Under the pieces are notes generated by a model that ran no database searches, had not been told where the DNA came from, and saw nothing but the letters and a program-made list of their open reading frames with translations. The translations under genes were made by a program, and so were the position numbers. Below are positions 35,137-44,200 of a stretch of 64,000 nt of DNA, in pieces (within the stretch, counting starts at the first letter, position 1; every line of letters begins with the position of its first letter). Origin of the DNA: Arthrobacter pascens (GTDB lineage Bacteria; Actinomycetota; Actinomycetes; Actinomycetales; Micrococcaceae); contig NZ_JAUSXF010000001.1 in assembly GCF_030816475.1 (NCBI RefSeq), positions 2,976,001 through 3,040,000 on the forward strand. Direction: 5' to 3'.

Positions 35137-36045
35137 TCAGGAGTCCCAGGAACCGTACATCCGCACGGTATTTTCGCTGATTCTGCTGCAAAGCTCGGCG
35201 AGGTCCATTCCTGTCAATTCAGCCATTGCCCGTACCGTGTACGGCACCATGTAGCTCGCGTTGGGACGTCCCCTGTGCGGGTGTGGAGTCAGGAAGGGCG
35301 CATCGGTTTCGACCAGGACGAGGTCCGGGTCCGCCACCGCGAGCGCGGCACGGAGGCCCACCGCATTCCTGAAAGTCAGCGTTCCGGCGAAGGACATGTT
35401 CCAGCCCGCCTCATTGCAGATCCTCGCCAGGCTCTCATCGCCGGAGAAGCAGTGGAAAACGACACGTTCCGGTGCCCCCTCTTCGCGGAGGACCTTGACG
35501 ACGTCGTCGTGGGCGTCACGGTCGTGGATCTGGAGGGTCAGGCCCAACCGCTTGGCAATGTCAATGTGCCGCCGGAAAGAGTACCGCTGGGATACCAGGC
35601 CCTCCCCCTGAGTGCGGAAGAAGTCCAACCCGGTCTCGCCGATCGCACGGATACGCGGATGGGCGGCGAGCTGCTCAATCTCTGCCAAGGCGTCCTCCAG
35701 CTCTGCGCGGAGCGCGTAGCCCGGGGCATCGTTGGGGTGAAGGGCCACAGCTCCCAGCAACCGGCTGTCCAAATCAACAGCCTTCACCGTGAAACGCGAG
35801 GATTCCAGGTCGCAGCCCACCTGGACCGCACCCTGCACGCCCACCGACTGGGCCGCATCCAGCGCGGCGGCGACGCCCACCGGCGCATCGCCGTCGGGGA
35901 AGTCGAGGTGCGTGTGGTTGTCCATCACCGGTACCGGCAACGGCTCGGGAGCAGGCGGAAAACTCCGAGGTTCCGGGCGCCCGGACCCGGCGGTACCCTC
36001 CGTCCGCGGATCGCGGTAAGCGGCGGGAATCAGCGAATCACACAT
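35137..36045 (-). CDS. tatD: TatD family metal-dependent deoxyribonuclease
   Basis: A 302-residue TIM-barrel metallo-hydrolase, a 3'-5' exonuclease in characterised members. Metal ligands are visible in MDNHTHLDF (near residue 44), IGETGLDFF, the LQIHDRDAHDD histidine, VFHCFSG and VETDAPFLTPHP. The first 40 residues are a proline-rich extension outside the fold. The start is ATG 36045, with TAGGCT ending 6 nt upstream, suggesting a leaderless mRNA. The stop lies about 280 bp upstream of the Rpf start in the typical tatD-rpf order. Confidence 0.92.
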   Translation of the reverse strand: MCDSLIPAAYRDPRTEGTAGSGRPEPRSFPPAPEPLPVPVMDNHTHLDFPDGDAPVGVAAALDAAQSVGVQGAVQVGCDLESSRFTVKAVDLDSRLLGAVALHPNDAPGYALRAELEDALAEIEQLAAHPRIRAIGETGLDFFRTQGEGLVSQRYSFRRHIDIAKRLGLTLQIHDRDAHDDVVKVLREEGAPERVVFHCFSGDESLARICNEAGWNMSFAGTLTFRNAVGLRAALAVADPDLVLVETDAPFLTPHPHRGRPNASYMVPYTVRAMAELTGMDLAELCSRISENTVRMYGSWDS

Positions 36046-36051
36046 CCCCCT

Positions 36052-36057
36052 AGCCTA
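36052..36057 (-). promoter_or_regulatory. -10-like box TAGGCT, leaderless tatD start
   Basis: TAGGCT on the minus strand ends 6 nt before ATG 36045, supporting that ATG as both transcription and translation start. Confidence 0.5.
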
Positions 36058-36211
36058 GCTTCGGCGGATGCCCACAGAATTCCCGGAACTCTCTGTCAGG
36101 CATGGCAGTTGTGTTAGTAGTCTGGTTACGAACAGTATGCGAACGCCCACCGACGGGCGAAGGCAGGCCTGCTGTCCCGTCCCAGGTGATTCCCGGGCTG
36201 AAAGGTTGCCG

Positions 36212-37330
36212 ATGGATACCCAGCGACGTACCGCCGTCAATGAAATCGAACCTGCCAGCCGCAATTTCGCAGAGGTCACCGAACCGGTCAGCCAGCTGAA
36301 CGGGCACAAGACGCCGGCCATGGACGCAGCAGCCTTCCACTCAGCCAGCCGGCGCATCCTCGACTCGGTGAACACCGTGATTGACGGCAAGTCGGAAGCC
36401 GCCCGGCTGGCACTGACCGTCCTGCTGGCGCAAGGCCACCTGCTCCTGGAAGACGTGCCGGGCGTGGGCAAGACCCTCCTCGCGAAAACGCTGGCGAAAA
36501 CGATCGACTGTACCGTCAGCCGGATCCAGTTCACCCCTGACCTGCTGCCGTCCGACGTCACCGGCGTCTCCATCTACAACCAGTCCTCCCGTTTGTTCGA
36601 ATTCCGGCCGGGCGCAGTGTTTGCCAACATCGTCATCGGGGACGAAATCAACCGTGCCTCCGCCAAAACGCAGTCAGCCCTGCTTGAGTGCATGGAGGAG
36701 CACCAGGTCACGGTGGACGGCACCTCCTACAAGCTCGACGAGCCCTTCATGGTCGTCGCCACACAGAACCCGATTGAGATGGAAGGCACCTATCCGCTCC
36801 CAGAGGCCCAGCGTGACCGCTTCATGGCGCGGATTTCGATGGGCTATCCGGATAAGGATTCGGAAATCGAGATGCTTGAGACCCACCAGGCAACGTCGCC
36901 TCTGGCCAAGGTCTCCGCCGTGGTCACAGCAGCTGACGTGGCCGCAATGATTGCCTCGGTCCAACAGGTTTACGTGTCACAGGCCGTCAAGGAATATACG
37001 GTGTCCGTGGGCAGGGCCACCCGTGAGAGCCCCCTGCTTCGGCTGGGTGCCAGTCCCCGCTCCATGCTCCAGCTGCTTCGCGCCGCGAAAGCCACCGCGG
37101 CACTGGACGGACGCGACTTCGTGCTCCCGGACGACGTCGTCAACGTGGCCGAATCCGTCCTGGCGCACAGGATCATCCTTGACCGCAAGGCTGCGAGCGC
37201 CGGGGAGTCCCCGAACAGCGTGATCAGGGGCATCCTGTCCCGGCTTCCGGTGAGCCAGGACCTGGCTGACGCGTCCGCGCGTTCCGCAACCCGGACTCCG
37301 CCCGTTTCCCGGCTGCGCGGGAACCATTAG
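36212..37330 (+). CDS. MoxR family AAA+ ATPase
   Basis: Chaperone-like AAA+ ATPase of the MoxR group. 372 residues. Walker A is DVPGVGKTLLAKTLA near residue 80; Walker B is VIGDEINRASAKTQSALLE near 137; sensor-type TQNPIEMEGTYPLPEAQRDRF; then the C-terminal lid with LGASPRSMLQLLRAA. The ATG at 36212 follows GAAAGGTTGCCG. It is the first gene of the MoxR-DUF58-transglutaminase operon, a module often linked to assembly or maturation of envelope proteins; its client is unknown. Confidence 0.94.
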   Translation: MDTQRRTAVNEIEPASRNFAEVTEPVSQLNGHKTPAMDAAAFHSASRRILDSVNTVIDGKSEAARLALTVLLAQGHLLLEDVPGVGKTLLAKTLAKTIDCTVSRIQFTPDLLPSDVTGVSIYNQSSRLFEFRPGAVFANIVIGDEINRASAKTQSALLECMEEHQVTVDGTSYKLDEPFMVVATQNPIEMEGTYPLPEAQRDRFMARISMGYPDKDSEIEMLETHQATSPLAKVSAVVTAADVAAMIASVQQVYVSQAVKEYTVSVGRATRESPLLRLGASPRSMLQLLRAAKATAALDGRDFVLPDDVVNVAESVLAHRIILDRKAASAGESPNSVIRGILSRLPVSQDLADASARSATRTPPVSRLRGNH

Positions 37331-37343
37331 GCGGGATCACCCC

Positions 37344-38792
37344 ATGGCGCTCCTGGACCGGCTGCCCCGTCATCTCTTCAGCCACCGCGGCTGGGGTCTT
37401 TTGGCCGCCGGCGCGGTTTCCCTGCTGTCAGCGCAAATCATGGGCCGGCGGGACCTGCTGACCCTGAGCGTCCTGCTGATCGCCCTTCCCCTTGTTTCCC
37501 TGGCCGGTATCAGGCTCGTCAAGCCCCGCTTCAAAGTTTTCCGTGAGTTCAACCCGTCACCGGTGGAAACATCCTCCGCCACGACTGTCCGGCTCGCGGT
37601 GGCCAGGACCGGCTACGGTGCGGGCCGTGCGGTCATGGAGGAGCGGCTCCCCCCCCAGTTCGGGGAATCGCCAGCGTTCCGGTTCCCTGCCCGGTCAGCC
37701 ACCGGAGGCACCAGCAGGTATGAATACCAGCTGCGCTCGGCGAAACGCGGCCAGTTCCTCATCGGCCCGGTAACGGCAGAGTTCACGGACCCCTTCGGGC
37801 TCTCCCTGCATCGCCAGGCCATCGACGACGGCGACGTCCTCACCGTCACGCCGGCCGCCGTCGAGCTCCCCGTTACTGGCCTCGCGGGCGCGCGCGGCAA
37901 TGACGGCGTCACGGCTACCAGGATCAGGGCCAACCCCAGCGACGATGATGTCATGACCCGTGAATACCGCCACGGCGACCCCATGCGCAGGGTCCACTGG
38001 GCCGCGACCGCCCGGCACGGCTCGCTGATGGTGCGGCAGGAGGAATCCGTGACCACTCCGGAAGCCACCATCATCCTGGACCAGCGGTTCATGGCATTTT
38101 CCGGCGGCTCCGGGTCCGGGTCCGGGTTCGCCGGATACGCGGGACCCGATGGCCACGAGATGGTCAGCAGCCACAGCTTCGAGTGGGCTGTGGTGGCTGC
38201 GATGTCCATCAGCGCCCACCTGGCGGAGCGCAACTATTCCCTGCGCCTGCTGGATGTCCGCGGCGATGCGGCTTTCCTGCGGTCACCGTCGGCACCCGAG
38301 CCCGAAGTCGAGGAGTACTCAGGCGCCGGGGGGCTCCAGTCGATTGCGGAAAGCCTGGCAGCCATCCAGCTGTCCGGACCTCACCATGCCCGTCGCGGCT
38401 CCGGGCGTAAGGATGCAGGTGCTTCCGGCCGGGATCACGGCAGCGCCCAGGACTCCGGTCCCGCGCCTTTCGATGACCACCTGATGGACAAGCTCTCGGC
38501 ACACCGCATGCGTGGCCCGCTCATCGCCGTCCTTGGCCAGATCTCGATGCCTGAAGCAACCGCCCTTGCTCCGGCGGCCGGGTACGGTGCCAATGCCTTC
38601 GCCATTGTCGTCGCCGAACGCCCTTCGGAATCCGCGGATGTGCTGGAGGTGCTGCGACGCGGCGGCTGGCGGGCGGTCGCGGTGGCGCCCTCCGTCTCGG
38701 TCCAGGCGGCGTGGAGCCACTTTGATCAGGGCGGACCGTCCCTGGCAGCAGCGGCGGCTGATGTCAGGCGCGGGGCGGGGGTGGCACGATGA
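37344..38792 (+). CDS. DUF58 domain-containing membrane protein
   Basis: A 482-residue protein with two N-terminal hydrophobic segments (about 17-55), then a beta-rich region and the DUF58 signature TREYRHGDPMRRVHWAATAR near residues 206-226. A VWA-like fold with VSSHSFEWAVVAAMSISAHL follows. Low-complexity stretches occur (GSGSGSGF near 250, and a Gly/Ser/His segment near 350). DUF58 proteins are near-constant partners of MoxR ATPases. Its end overlaps the next start by 4 nt (ATGA). Confidence 0.9.
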   Translation: MALLDRLPRHLFSHRGWGLLAAGAVSLLSAQIMGRRDLLTLSVLLIALPLVSLAGIRLVKPRFKVFREFNPSPVETSSATTVRLAVARTGYGAGRAVMEERLPPQFGESPAFRFPARSATGGTSRYEYQLRSAKRGQFLIGPVTAEFTDPFGLSLHRQAIDDGDVLTVTPAAVELPVTGLAGARGNDGVTATRIRANPSDDDVMTREYRHGDPMRRVHWAATARHGSLMVRQEESVTTPEATIILDQRFMAFSGGSGSGSGFAGYAGPDGHEMVSSHSFEWAVVAAMSISAHLAERNYSLRLLDVRGDAAFLRSPSAPEPEVEEYSGAGGLQSIAESLAAIQLSGPHHARRGSGRKDAGASGRDHGSAQDSGPAPFDDHLMDKLSAHRMRGPLIAVLGQISMPEATALAPAAGYGANAFAIVVAERPSESADVLEVLRRGGWRAVAVAPSVSVQAAWSHFDQGGPSLAAAAADVRRGAGVAR

Positions 38793-41380
38793 CTATTGCG
38801 CCCGCACGGAATAAGGCCCGCGATACGCAGCCCGGCCCCTCGACCGACACTGCAGCTGTGGAAGGCCACGGACGTGCAGGCGTATATCCATGGGCCATGG
38901 CCGGGGCAGTGGCACTCTCAGTATGCGGGGCTGCCTTGTCCCTCAACGGCGTCCTCAGGGGCTGGGCCTGGTACCTTCCGGTACTGACCACCGTCCTGGT
39001 TGTCTGCCTGGCCATGGCTGCCCTGCGCGCCCTCAGGGCTCAGCCCCTGCTGGTCACGGCAGGCGGTTTCGCATCACTCGCAGCCATATTGACCTTCACG
39101 TTCTTCCGCGGCTCCAGCATCGCCGGGTTCATCCCCTCCGGAACCACTCTGGCGGACCTGCAGCGATTCATCCGCCGGGCCAGCGAGACGGTGCTGGCGG
39201 AAAGCGCCCCGGTAGCGCCGAACGCCGGGATAGTGATGGTGACCTGCGCCGTGCTGGGCCTGACCGTGATCCTGGTCGATGCCCTCGCAGTTCCCCTGGG
39301 TATGCCGGCCTCCACCGGAGTGGGACTCCTGGCCATCCTTGTGGTGCCAGCGATGGTGAAGCCGCAGAGTGTAGGCATCTGGGGCTTCACAGTCACGGTG
39401 GCAGGATACTTGCTGATCCTGGCCTTCAGCCAGTGGTTTGCCCCTGATGCCCGGACCGCCGCGGACACCGCGCGCAACCCCGGCCAGCTCAAACGGGCAG
39501 TACTGACGGGGACGGTGGCACTGGTGGCCACCCTGGTTGTTCCCCTTGCCATTCCTGGCTTTGACCAGGGAACGTTTCCCCAGGGCTCGCGGCTGAATCC
39601 CTGGGGTAGTTCCACCGGACTTAATCCGATGATCACGCTGGGCAACAGCCTGCGTACGCCGGCAGGGAGCGGGCGGATCACCTACGCGACGAATGCTGTG
39701 ACGCCGCTGTACCTGCGGTCAGTCACGGTGGATAACTTCGACGGCGACTCCTGGGGCCCCGACGACCGGGACGGAACACGGCTGCCGCTGACGGGACAGA
39801 TCGAAACCGGATACGAGGTCCTCGCCGACGAACAGCTCCGCCAGGTCACAGCGGTGGACACGGGAAGCTTCACGAGTCCTTATCTGCCGGTTCCTTACGC
39901 GCCTGAATCCGTGCGCGGGCTGAACGGCCGCTGGACGTTGGATCCGGCGACGCTCAGCATCAAGGCCATCGACACGAATTCGAGGAGCCAGCAATACATC
40001 GTGGCGTCCTCCGTCCCCAAGCTCACCGCCACGCTCCTCGCGCGTTCCTCCGGGGCGGTGCGCGGGATCTCCGAGGACTTCACCCGGGTTCCCGGGAACA
40101 TTCCGGACATCGTCCGGACCACCGCTGATACGGTGACGGGCTCAAGCGGGACGTCCTATGCGAAGGCCATGGCCATCCAGAGATACCTGCGGTCTGCCGA
40201 ATTCACCTATTCCCTCCAGTCCCCCGTCCAGGGCGGCTACGACGGCAACGGCCTGTCGGTGCTCGCGGACTTCCTGACCCAGAAAAGCGGATATTGCATC
40301 CACTACGCGTCGGCCATGGCTGTGATGGCCCGCCTCGAAGGCATCCCCAGCAGGATCGCAGTGGGATATGCACCGGGCCGTCTGACCGGGGCTACCATCA
40401 CCGTCGCCGGGCAGGGGGCCCTTCCGGAATATGAAGTGGATGCCCGGGACGCCCATGCGTGGCCAGAGCTCTACTTCCAGGGCCTGGGCTGGGTGCCTTT
40501 CGAACCCACGCCTTCGCGGGGCGTGGTCCCGGACTATGCAACCGAGGCGGCCGTTGCCGGCTCCACGGCTATTGAAAACAACAACGACCTGTTCCCTTCG
40601 GATGCTGCGTCAGGGAGTCCTGCACCAAGCACAGCTCCGCTACCCGTACCAGGCGCGGGCAGCGGCAGCACCTCAGGGTCCCAGCTGCTCCCTTGGCTGC
40701 TGGGCACGGCCGGCTTCCTTGGCCTGATGCTGGTCGCGGCGTCTCCCCGGCTGGTGCGGATGGGCGTCCGTGCCAGGAGGCTGAGACGCCGCGATGCTGC
40801 CGCCAACGATCCCGTTCCGCCAGCCTGGGCCGAGTTGCTGGATCTTGGCACCGACTACGGGCTCCCGCCGGGTCCCAGCGAAACGCCGCGAAGATACTCC
40901 GAGCGGCTCCGCGGTTCATCTCTGCTGGGCGAAGCCGGCGGAATAGACGACGCCGGGCACCGGGCGGTCAGGTCGCTCACTGCAGACTTCGAACGCCGCA
41001 GGTATGGCCCGCCGGCATCGCGGGTTGCACAGCCGGTCACCGGAACAGTAACTGCCAGACCGGCTACGGGCAGTCAGACTCCCCCAGTCACATCCGGCGC
41101 TGTCACATCCGGCGCTGTCACATCCGGCGCTGTCACATCCGGCGCTGAGGAAAGCATCCCCCTCCGCATCGCAGCGGTACAGCGGTCATTGCGGGGCAAT
41201 GTCCCTCTCGCCCGGCGGCTGCGCGCCGACTGGCTGCCGCCGTCGGTCATGGGTCGCTGGGGCCGGATCATCACCGCCCCGTTCAGGGCGCTCGGCAGGC
41301 AGTCCCGGCGAACGGCGCAAGCCGCCGCGCGGTCCTGGTTCAGGGCGCGCGACGGCTTACGGCATCTCAGCGAGGGCTAG
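38789..41380 (+). CDS. transglutaminase-like membrane protein (TgpA/DUF3488 type)
   Basis: An 863-residue membrane enzyme. The N-terminal 240 residues hold about six membrane helices (DUF3488/TgpA_N). The transglutaminase core faces outward, with Cys in KSGYCIHYASAMAVMARLEG near 498, His in VDARDAHAWPELYFQGLGW near 552 and Asp soon after. A further helix near 632-650 (LLPWLLGTAGFLGLMLVAAS) precedes a cytoplasmic DUF4129-like tail containing a four-fold VTSGA repeat and a basic end. It is the last gene of the MoxR operon. The substrate is unknown; the module suggests peptidoglycan- or surface-linked crosslinking or proteolysis. Confidence 0.92.
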   Translation: MTIAPARNKARDTQPGPSTDTAAVEGHGRAGVYPWAMAGAVALSVCGAALSLNGVLRGWAWYLPVLTTVLVVCLAMAALRALRAQPLLVTAGGFASLAAILTFTFFRGSSIAGFIPSGTTLADLQRFIRRASETVLAESAPVAPNAGIVMVTCAVLGLTVILVDALAVPLGMPASTGVGLLAILVVPAMVKPQSVGIWGFTVTVAGYLLILAFSQWFAPDARTAADTARNPGQLKRAVLTGTVALVATLVVPLAIPGFDQGTFPQGSRLNPWGSSTGLNPMITLGNSLRTPAGSGRITYATNAVTPLYLRSVTVDNFDGDSWGPDDRDGTRLPLTGQIETGYEVLADEQLRQVTAVDTGSFTSPYLPVPYAPESVRGLNGRWTLDPATLSIKAIDTNSRSQQYIVASSVPKLTATLLARSSGAVRGISEDFTRVPGNIPDIVRTTADTVTGSSGTSYAKAMAIQRYLRSAEFTYSLQSPVQGGYDGNGLSVLADFLTQKSGYCIHYASAMAVMARLEGIPSRIAVGYAPGRLTGATITVAGQGALPEYEVDARDAHAWPELYFQGLGWVPFEPTPSRGVVPDYATEAAVAGSTAIENNNDLFPSDAASGSPAPSTAPLPVPGAGSGSTSGSQLLPWLLGTAGFLGLMLVAASPRLVRMGVRARRLRRRDAAANDPVPPAWAELLDLGTDYGLPPGPSETPRRYSERLRGSSLLGEAGGIDDAGHRAVRSLTADFERRRYGPPASRVAQPVTGTVTARPATGSQTPPVTSGAVTSGAVTSGAVTSGAEESIPLRIAAVQRSLRGNVPLARRLRADWLPPSVMGRWGRIITAPFRALGRQSRRTAQAAARSWFRARDGLRHLSEG
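41087..41146 (+). repeat. four perfect 15-bp repeats inside the transglutaminase gene
   Basis: GTCACATCCGGCGCT occurs four times in tandem, coding for VTSGA each time, in the cytoplasmic tail. The unit is a multiple of three, so copy-number change alters linker length without frameshift. Confidence 0.9.
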
Positions 41381-41390
41381 TTTCCCCTAT

Positions 41391-41424
41391 TCCCTCTGGG
41401 AGATGGATCCCTCTGGGAGGTGGC
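41391..41424. repeat. 17-bp tandem repeat between convergent genes
   Basis: TCCCTCTGGGAGATGGA (41391-41407) is followed by TCCCTCTGGGAGGTGGC (41408-41424), just after the transglutaminase stop. TCCCTCTGGGAG is itself a short dyad, so this may help terminate the convergent transcripts. Confidence 0.7.
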
Positions 41425-41467
41425 TCCCTTTTGGATGGCTTCCTGTGGGGATGCCGCGTAGCTGCGG

Positions 41468-42967
41468 TCAGCCGGCGTAGGGGTCGGCGATTCCGATGTA
41501 CTGGGTGTAGAGGTATTCCTCGATGCCTTCGAGCCCGCCCTCGCGTCCCAGCCCGGACTGCTTGACGCCACCGAACGGGGCCGCAGCGTTGGAGATCACA
41601 CCTGCGTTGAGGCCAAGCATGCCGGTCTCGAGCTTTTCGCCCATCCGCAGTCCCCGGTTGAGGTCCCTGGTGAAGACGTAGGCCACGAGGCCGTACTCGG
41701 TGTTGTTGGCCAGCCGGATGGCCTCCTCTTCGGTGCCGAACGTCGTGATCGGGGCAACGGGGCCGAAGATCTCCTCGGACAGGATACGCGTGCCCTCGGC
41801 GACACCGGCGAGGATGGTGGGCTGGTAGAAGTAGCCCGGACCGTCCACCGGCGCGCCGCCCAGGACGGCCCGCGCGCCCGACGCCACGGCGTCGGAGACG
41901 AGTTCGTGGACCTTGTTCCGGCTCTTGGCATCGATCAACGGACCCACCTTTGAGTTTTCCTCCGTTCCCCGCGCGGTGGTCATCTCAGCCATCCTGGCGG
42001 CGAACTTCTCAGCGAACTCATCAGCCACGGACTCATGGACAATGAAACGGTTGGCGGCGGTGCAGGCCTCGCCCATGTTCCGCAGCTTGGCCAGCATGGC
42101 GCCGGCGACGGCGGCGTCAAGGTCCGCGTCTTCGAAAACTACGAACGGGGCGTTCCCGCCGAGTTCCATCGAGGTCCGCAGGACGGTCTCGGAAGCGTCG
42201 GAGAGCAGCCGGCGGCCCACCTCGGTGGATCCCGTGAAGGACAGTTTGCGCAGTCGGGAGTCCTTGATCAGCGGACCCGTGGTGGCACCGGCCGTGGAGG
42301 TCGGGATGACGTTCAGGACACCGGCAGGCAGCCCGGCCTCCATCATCACCGATGCGAATAGCTGTGAGGTCAGCGGCGTCAGGTTCGCGGATTTCAGGAC
42401 CATCGTGCAGCCTGCGGCCACGGCTGGGGCTACTTTGCGGGTGGCCATCGCCAGCGGGAAGTTCCAGGGCGTGATCAGCAGGCAAGGGCCCACGGGCTTC
42501 TTCGTCACGAGCAGCCGTGACTTCCCGTCGGGGGATACAGAGTAGCGGCCGAAGGCACGGACGGCTTCCTCTGAAAACCAGCGGAGGAATTCGGCGCCGT
42601 AGGTGACCTCACCGCGGGCTTCGGCCAGCGGCTTGCCCATCTCAAGGGTCATCAGGAGGGCGAAGTCCTCGGCCCGTTCGGTGACCAGCTCAAAAGCCCT
42701 GCGCAGGATCTCCCCGCGCTCACGCGGCGGAACGTTGGCCCAGGACTCCTGCGCAGCCGCGGCGGCGTCAAGGGCTGCGGCGCCGTCCTCCGGGCCGGCG
42801 TCGGCAATGCTCAAAAGGACTTTCCCGGTCGCAGGGTCCTCAACCTCGAAGGTTTTTCCCGAAGCGGCGGGCCGCCATTCGCCGTTGATCAGCAGGCCCG
42901 TGGGAACGGAGGCCAGCAGTTCGCTCTCGCGCTCTGCGGTAACAGCCGGCAGTGCAGTGACAGTCAC
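41468..42967 (-). CDS. gabD: NAD(P)-dependent succinate-semialdehyde dehydrogenase
   Basis: Aldehyde dehydrogenase of the succinate-semialdehyde type, oxidising succinate semialdehyde to succinate at the end of GABA breakdown. 499 residues. LLINGEWRPAASGKTFEVEDPATGK is typical of the family N-terminus, then ITPWNFPLAMATRKVAPA, the catalytic glutamate in SMELGGNAPFVVFEDADLD, and the catalytic cysteine in NMGEACTAANRF. The start is GTG 42967, preceded by GACGAGGGAGTCATC; the open frame to 43063 is not supported. It stands alone between convergent and upstream genes. Substrate choice is by similarity only. Confidence 0.88.
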   Translation of the reverse strand: MTVTALPAVTAERESELLASVPTGLLINGEWRPAASGKTFEVEDPATGKVLLSIADAGPEDGAAALDAAAAAQESWANVPPRERGEILRRAFELVTERAEDFALLMTLEMGKPLAEARGEVTYGAEFLRWFSEEAVRAFGRYSVSPDGKSRLLVTKKPVGPCLLITPWNFPLAMATRKVAPAVAAGCTMVLKSANLTPLTSQLFASVMMEAGLPAGVLNVIPTSTAGATTGPLIKDSRLRKLSFTGSTEVGRRLLSDASETVLRTSMELGGNAPFVVFEDADLDAAVAGAMLAKLRNMGEACTAANRFIVHESVADEFAEKFAARMAEMTTARGTEENSKVGPLIDAKSRNKVHELVSDAVASGARAVLGGAPVDGPGYFYQPTILAGVAEGTRILSEEIFGPVAPITTFGTEEEAIRLANNTEYGLVAYVFTRDLNRGLRMGEKLETGMLGLNAGVISNAAAPFGGVKQSGLGREGGLEGIEEYLYTQYIGIADPYAG

Positions 42968-43242
42968 GATGACTCCCTCGTCAGTAGGTTTGTTGCAGCC
43001 GTGCGCAAGCCGGAATGGCTCATCTGGCTGATTAACTGCCAGACTACTGCCGCGCCCTTCCACGGTCTACGCCTGGACGCACTACGGAAACGGGGGTGCT
43101 TTGTGCATCCGCACAGCCGCCCCGGGGCAGTCCGCTTCGGTCCGGCGGAGCTTCCTTCCGGCCTTCGGCACGGCATAACGGCCAGGATTGGTGCGGTTTA
43201 GAGTGGGGCCAGGAGAACTGCAGGACGCCACAGCGGCGTCCG

Positions 43243-44145
43243 TCAGCGCGCGGCCAATACCGCCGAGTAGAGTTCACGCTTGCTCACGCGGACGTCTTCC
43301 GCGACTGCGGCCACCGCCTCCTTGAGCCGGATTCCCTGTGATACCAGCTCGTTCACAGCCGCCACGTGGTCTTCCGGGGTGCCGGGAGCCTGCTCAGGTG
43401 CTCCGCCCAGGACAACTGCTATCTCCCCGCGGACCTCGTTGCCCTCTGCCCAGATCAACAGCTCCCCCACTGACCCGCGGATGACTTCCTCGTAGGTCTT
43501 GGTCAGTTCACGGCAGACGGCGATCCGCCGGTCGGTGCCGAAGCGCTCCCGCAGTGCGCGCAACATTGATTCAAGCCTGTGCGGCGCTTCGAAAAACACC
43601 ATGGTCCGCCGCTCCGCTGCAAGATCGGCGAGGCGTGCGGCGCGCTCACCCGCCTTCCGTGGAAGGAATCCTTCAAAACAGAACCGGTCGGTGGGCAGGC
43701 CGGACAAGGCAAGGGCAGTCAGGACAGCCGATGGGCCCGGGACCGCCGTCACGGTGAGACCGGCGGCAACGGCGCCCTCCACCAGCCGGAAGCCGGGGTC
43801 CGAAACTGACGGCATACCGGCGTCGGTGACCATGACCATGGTCTTGCCTGTCCGCACCTGTTCCAGCAGTTCAGCGGTCTTGGTGGCCTCGTTGTGCTCG
43901 TGGTAGCTGATCACACGGCCGCCCACCGTCACTCCAAGGCTCTGGACGAGCCGATGCAGGCGCCGGGTGTCTTCCGCCGCCACGATATCTGCAGAGCCGA
44001 GCAATTCGATGAGGCGTGCTGACGCATCCCCGGTGTTCCCGATCGGTGTGGCCGCGAGCACAATCCGGCCGGGGCCGGAGGACCCTGTTGCGCTGGAGGC
44101 GTCGGTCGCGCCGGAATCGGGGGAAGTGCTCGGGTTAGGGTCCAC
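43243..44145 (-). CDS. rsmI: 16S rRNA (cytidine1402-2'-O)-methyltransferase
   Basis: SAM-dependent ribosome maturation enzyme of the tetrapyrrole-methylase fold. 300 residues. After a Ser/Asp-rich start of about 25 residues come GRIVLAATPIGNTGDASARL, the ISYHEHNE loop, MVMVTDAGMPSVSDPGFRLV and the VTAVPGPSAVLTALALSGL stretch. The GTG at 44145 has TAGGCT ending 7 nt upstream on the plus coordinate (6 nt gap) and no ribosome-binding site. It is divergent from the PMT gene, with only about 55 bp between starts, a conserved pairing in Actinobacteria. Confidence 0.95.
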   Translation of the reverse strand: MDPNPSTSPDSGATDASSATGSSGPGRIVLAATPIGNTGDASARLIELLGSADIVAAEDTRRLHRLVQSLGVTVGGRVISYHEHNEATKTAELLEQVRTGKTMVMVTDAGMPSVSDPGFRLVEGAVAAGLTVTAVPGPSAVLTALALSGLPTDRFCFEGFLPRKAGERAARLADLAAERRTMVFFEAPHRLESMLRALRERFGTDRRIAVCRELTKTYEEVIRGSVGELLIWAEGNEVRGEIAVVLGGAPEQAPGTPEDHVAAVNELVSQGIRLKEAVAAVAEDVRVSKRELYSAVLAAR

Positions 44146-44151
44146 GCCACC

Positions 44152-44157
44152 AGCCTA
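44152..44157 (-). promoter_or_regulatory. -10-like box TAGGCT, leaderless rsmI start
   Basis: TAGGCT on the minus strand ends 6 nt before GTG 44145. Together with the box at 44188-44193 for PMT it forms a compact divergent promoter in which both messages would be leaderless. Confidence 0.5.
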
Positions 44158-44187
44158 CTGCTGGCAGGCGGCACCAGTTGCAAAAGG

Positions 44188-44193
44188 TAGCAT
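44188..44193 (+). promoter_or_regulatory. -10-like box TAGCAT, possible leaderless PMT start
   Basis: TAGCAT ends 7 nt before GTG 44201. The ATG at 44192 lies within the box, so if the box is a true -10 only the GTG would be on the message. Confidence 0.42.
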
Positions 44194-44200
44194 GGGGCAC

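Noticed and set aside
42040..42120. Unusual catalytic cysteine context (NMGEACTAANRF) in the aldehyde dehydrogenase
   Set aside because: Differs from the E. coli NAGQTC form, but the cysteine is kept and this variant is common in actinobacterial homologues, as far as I know.
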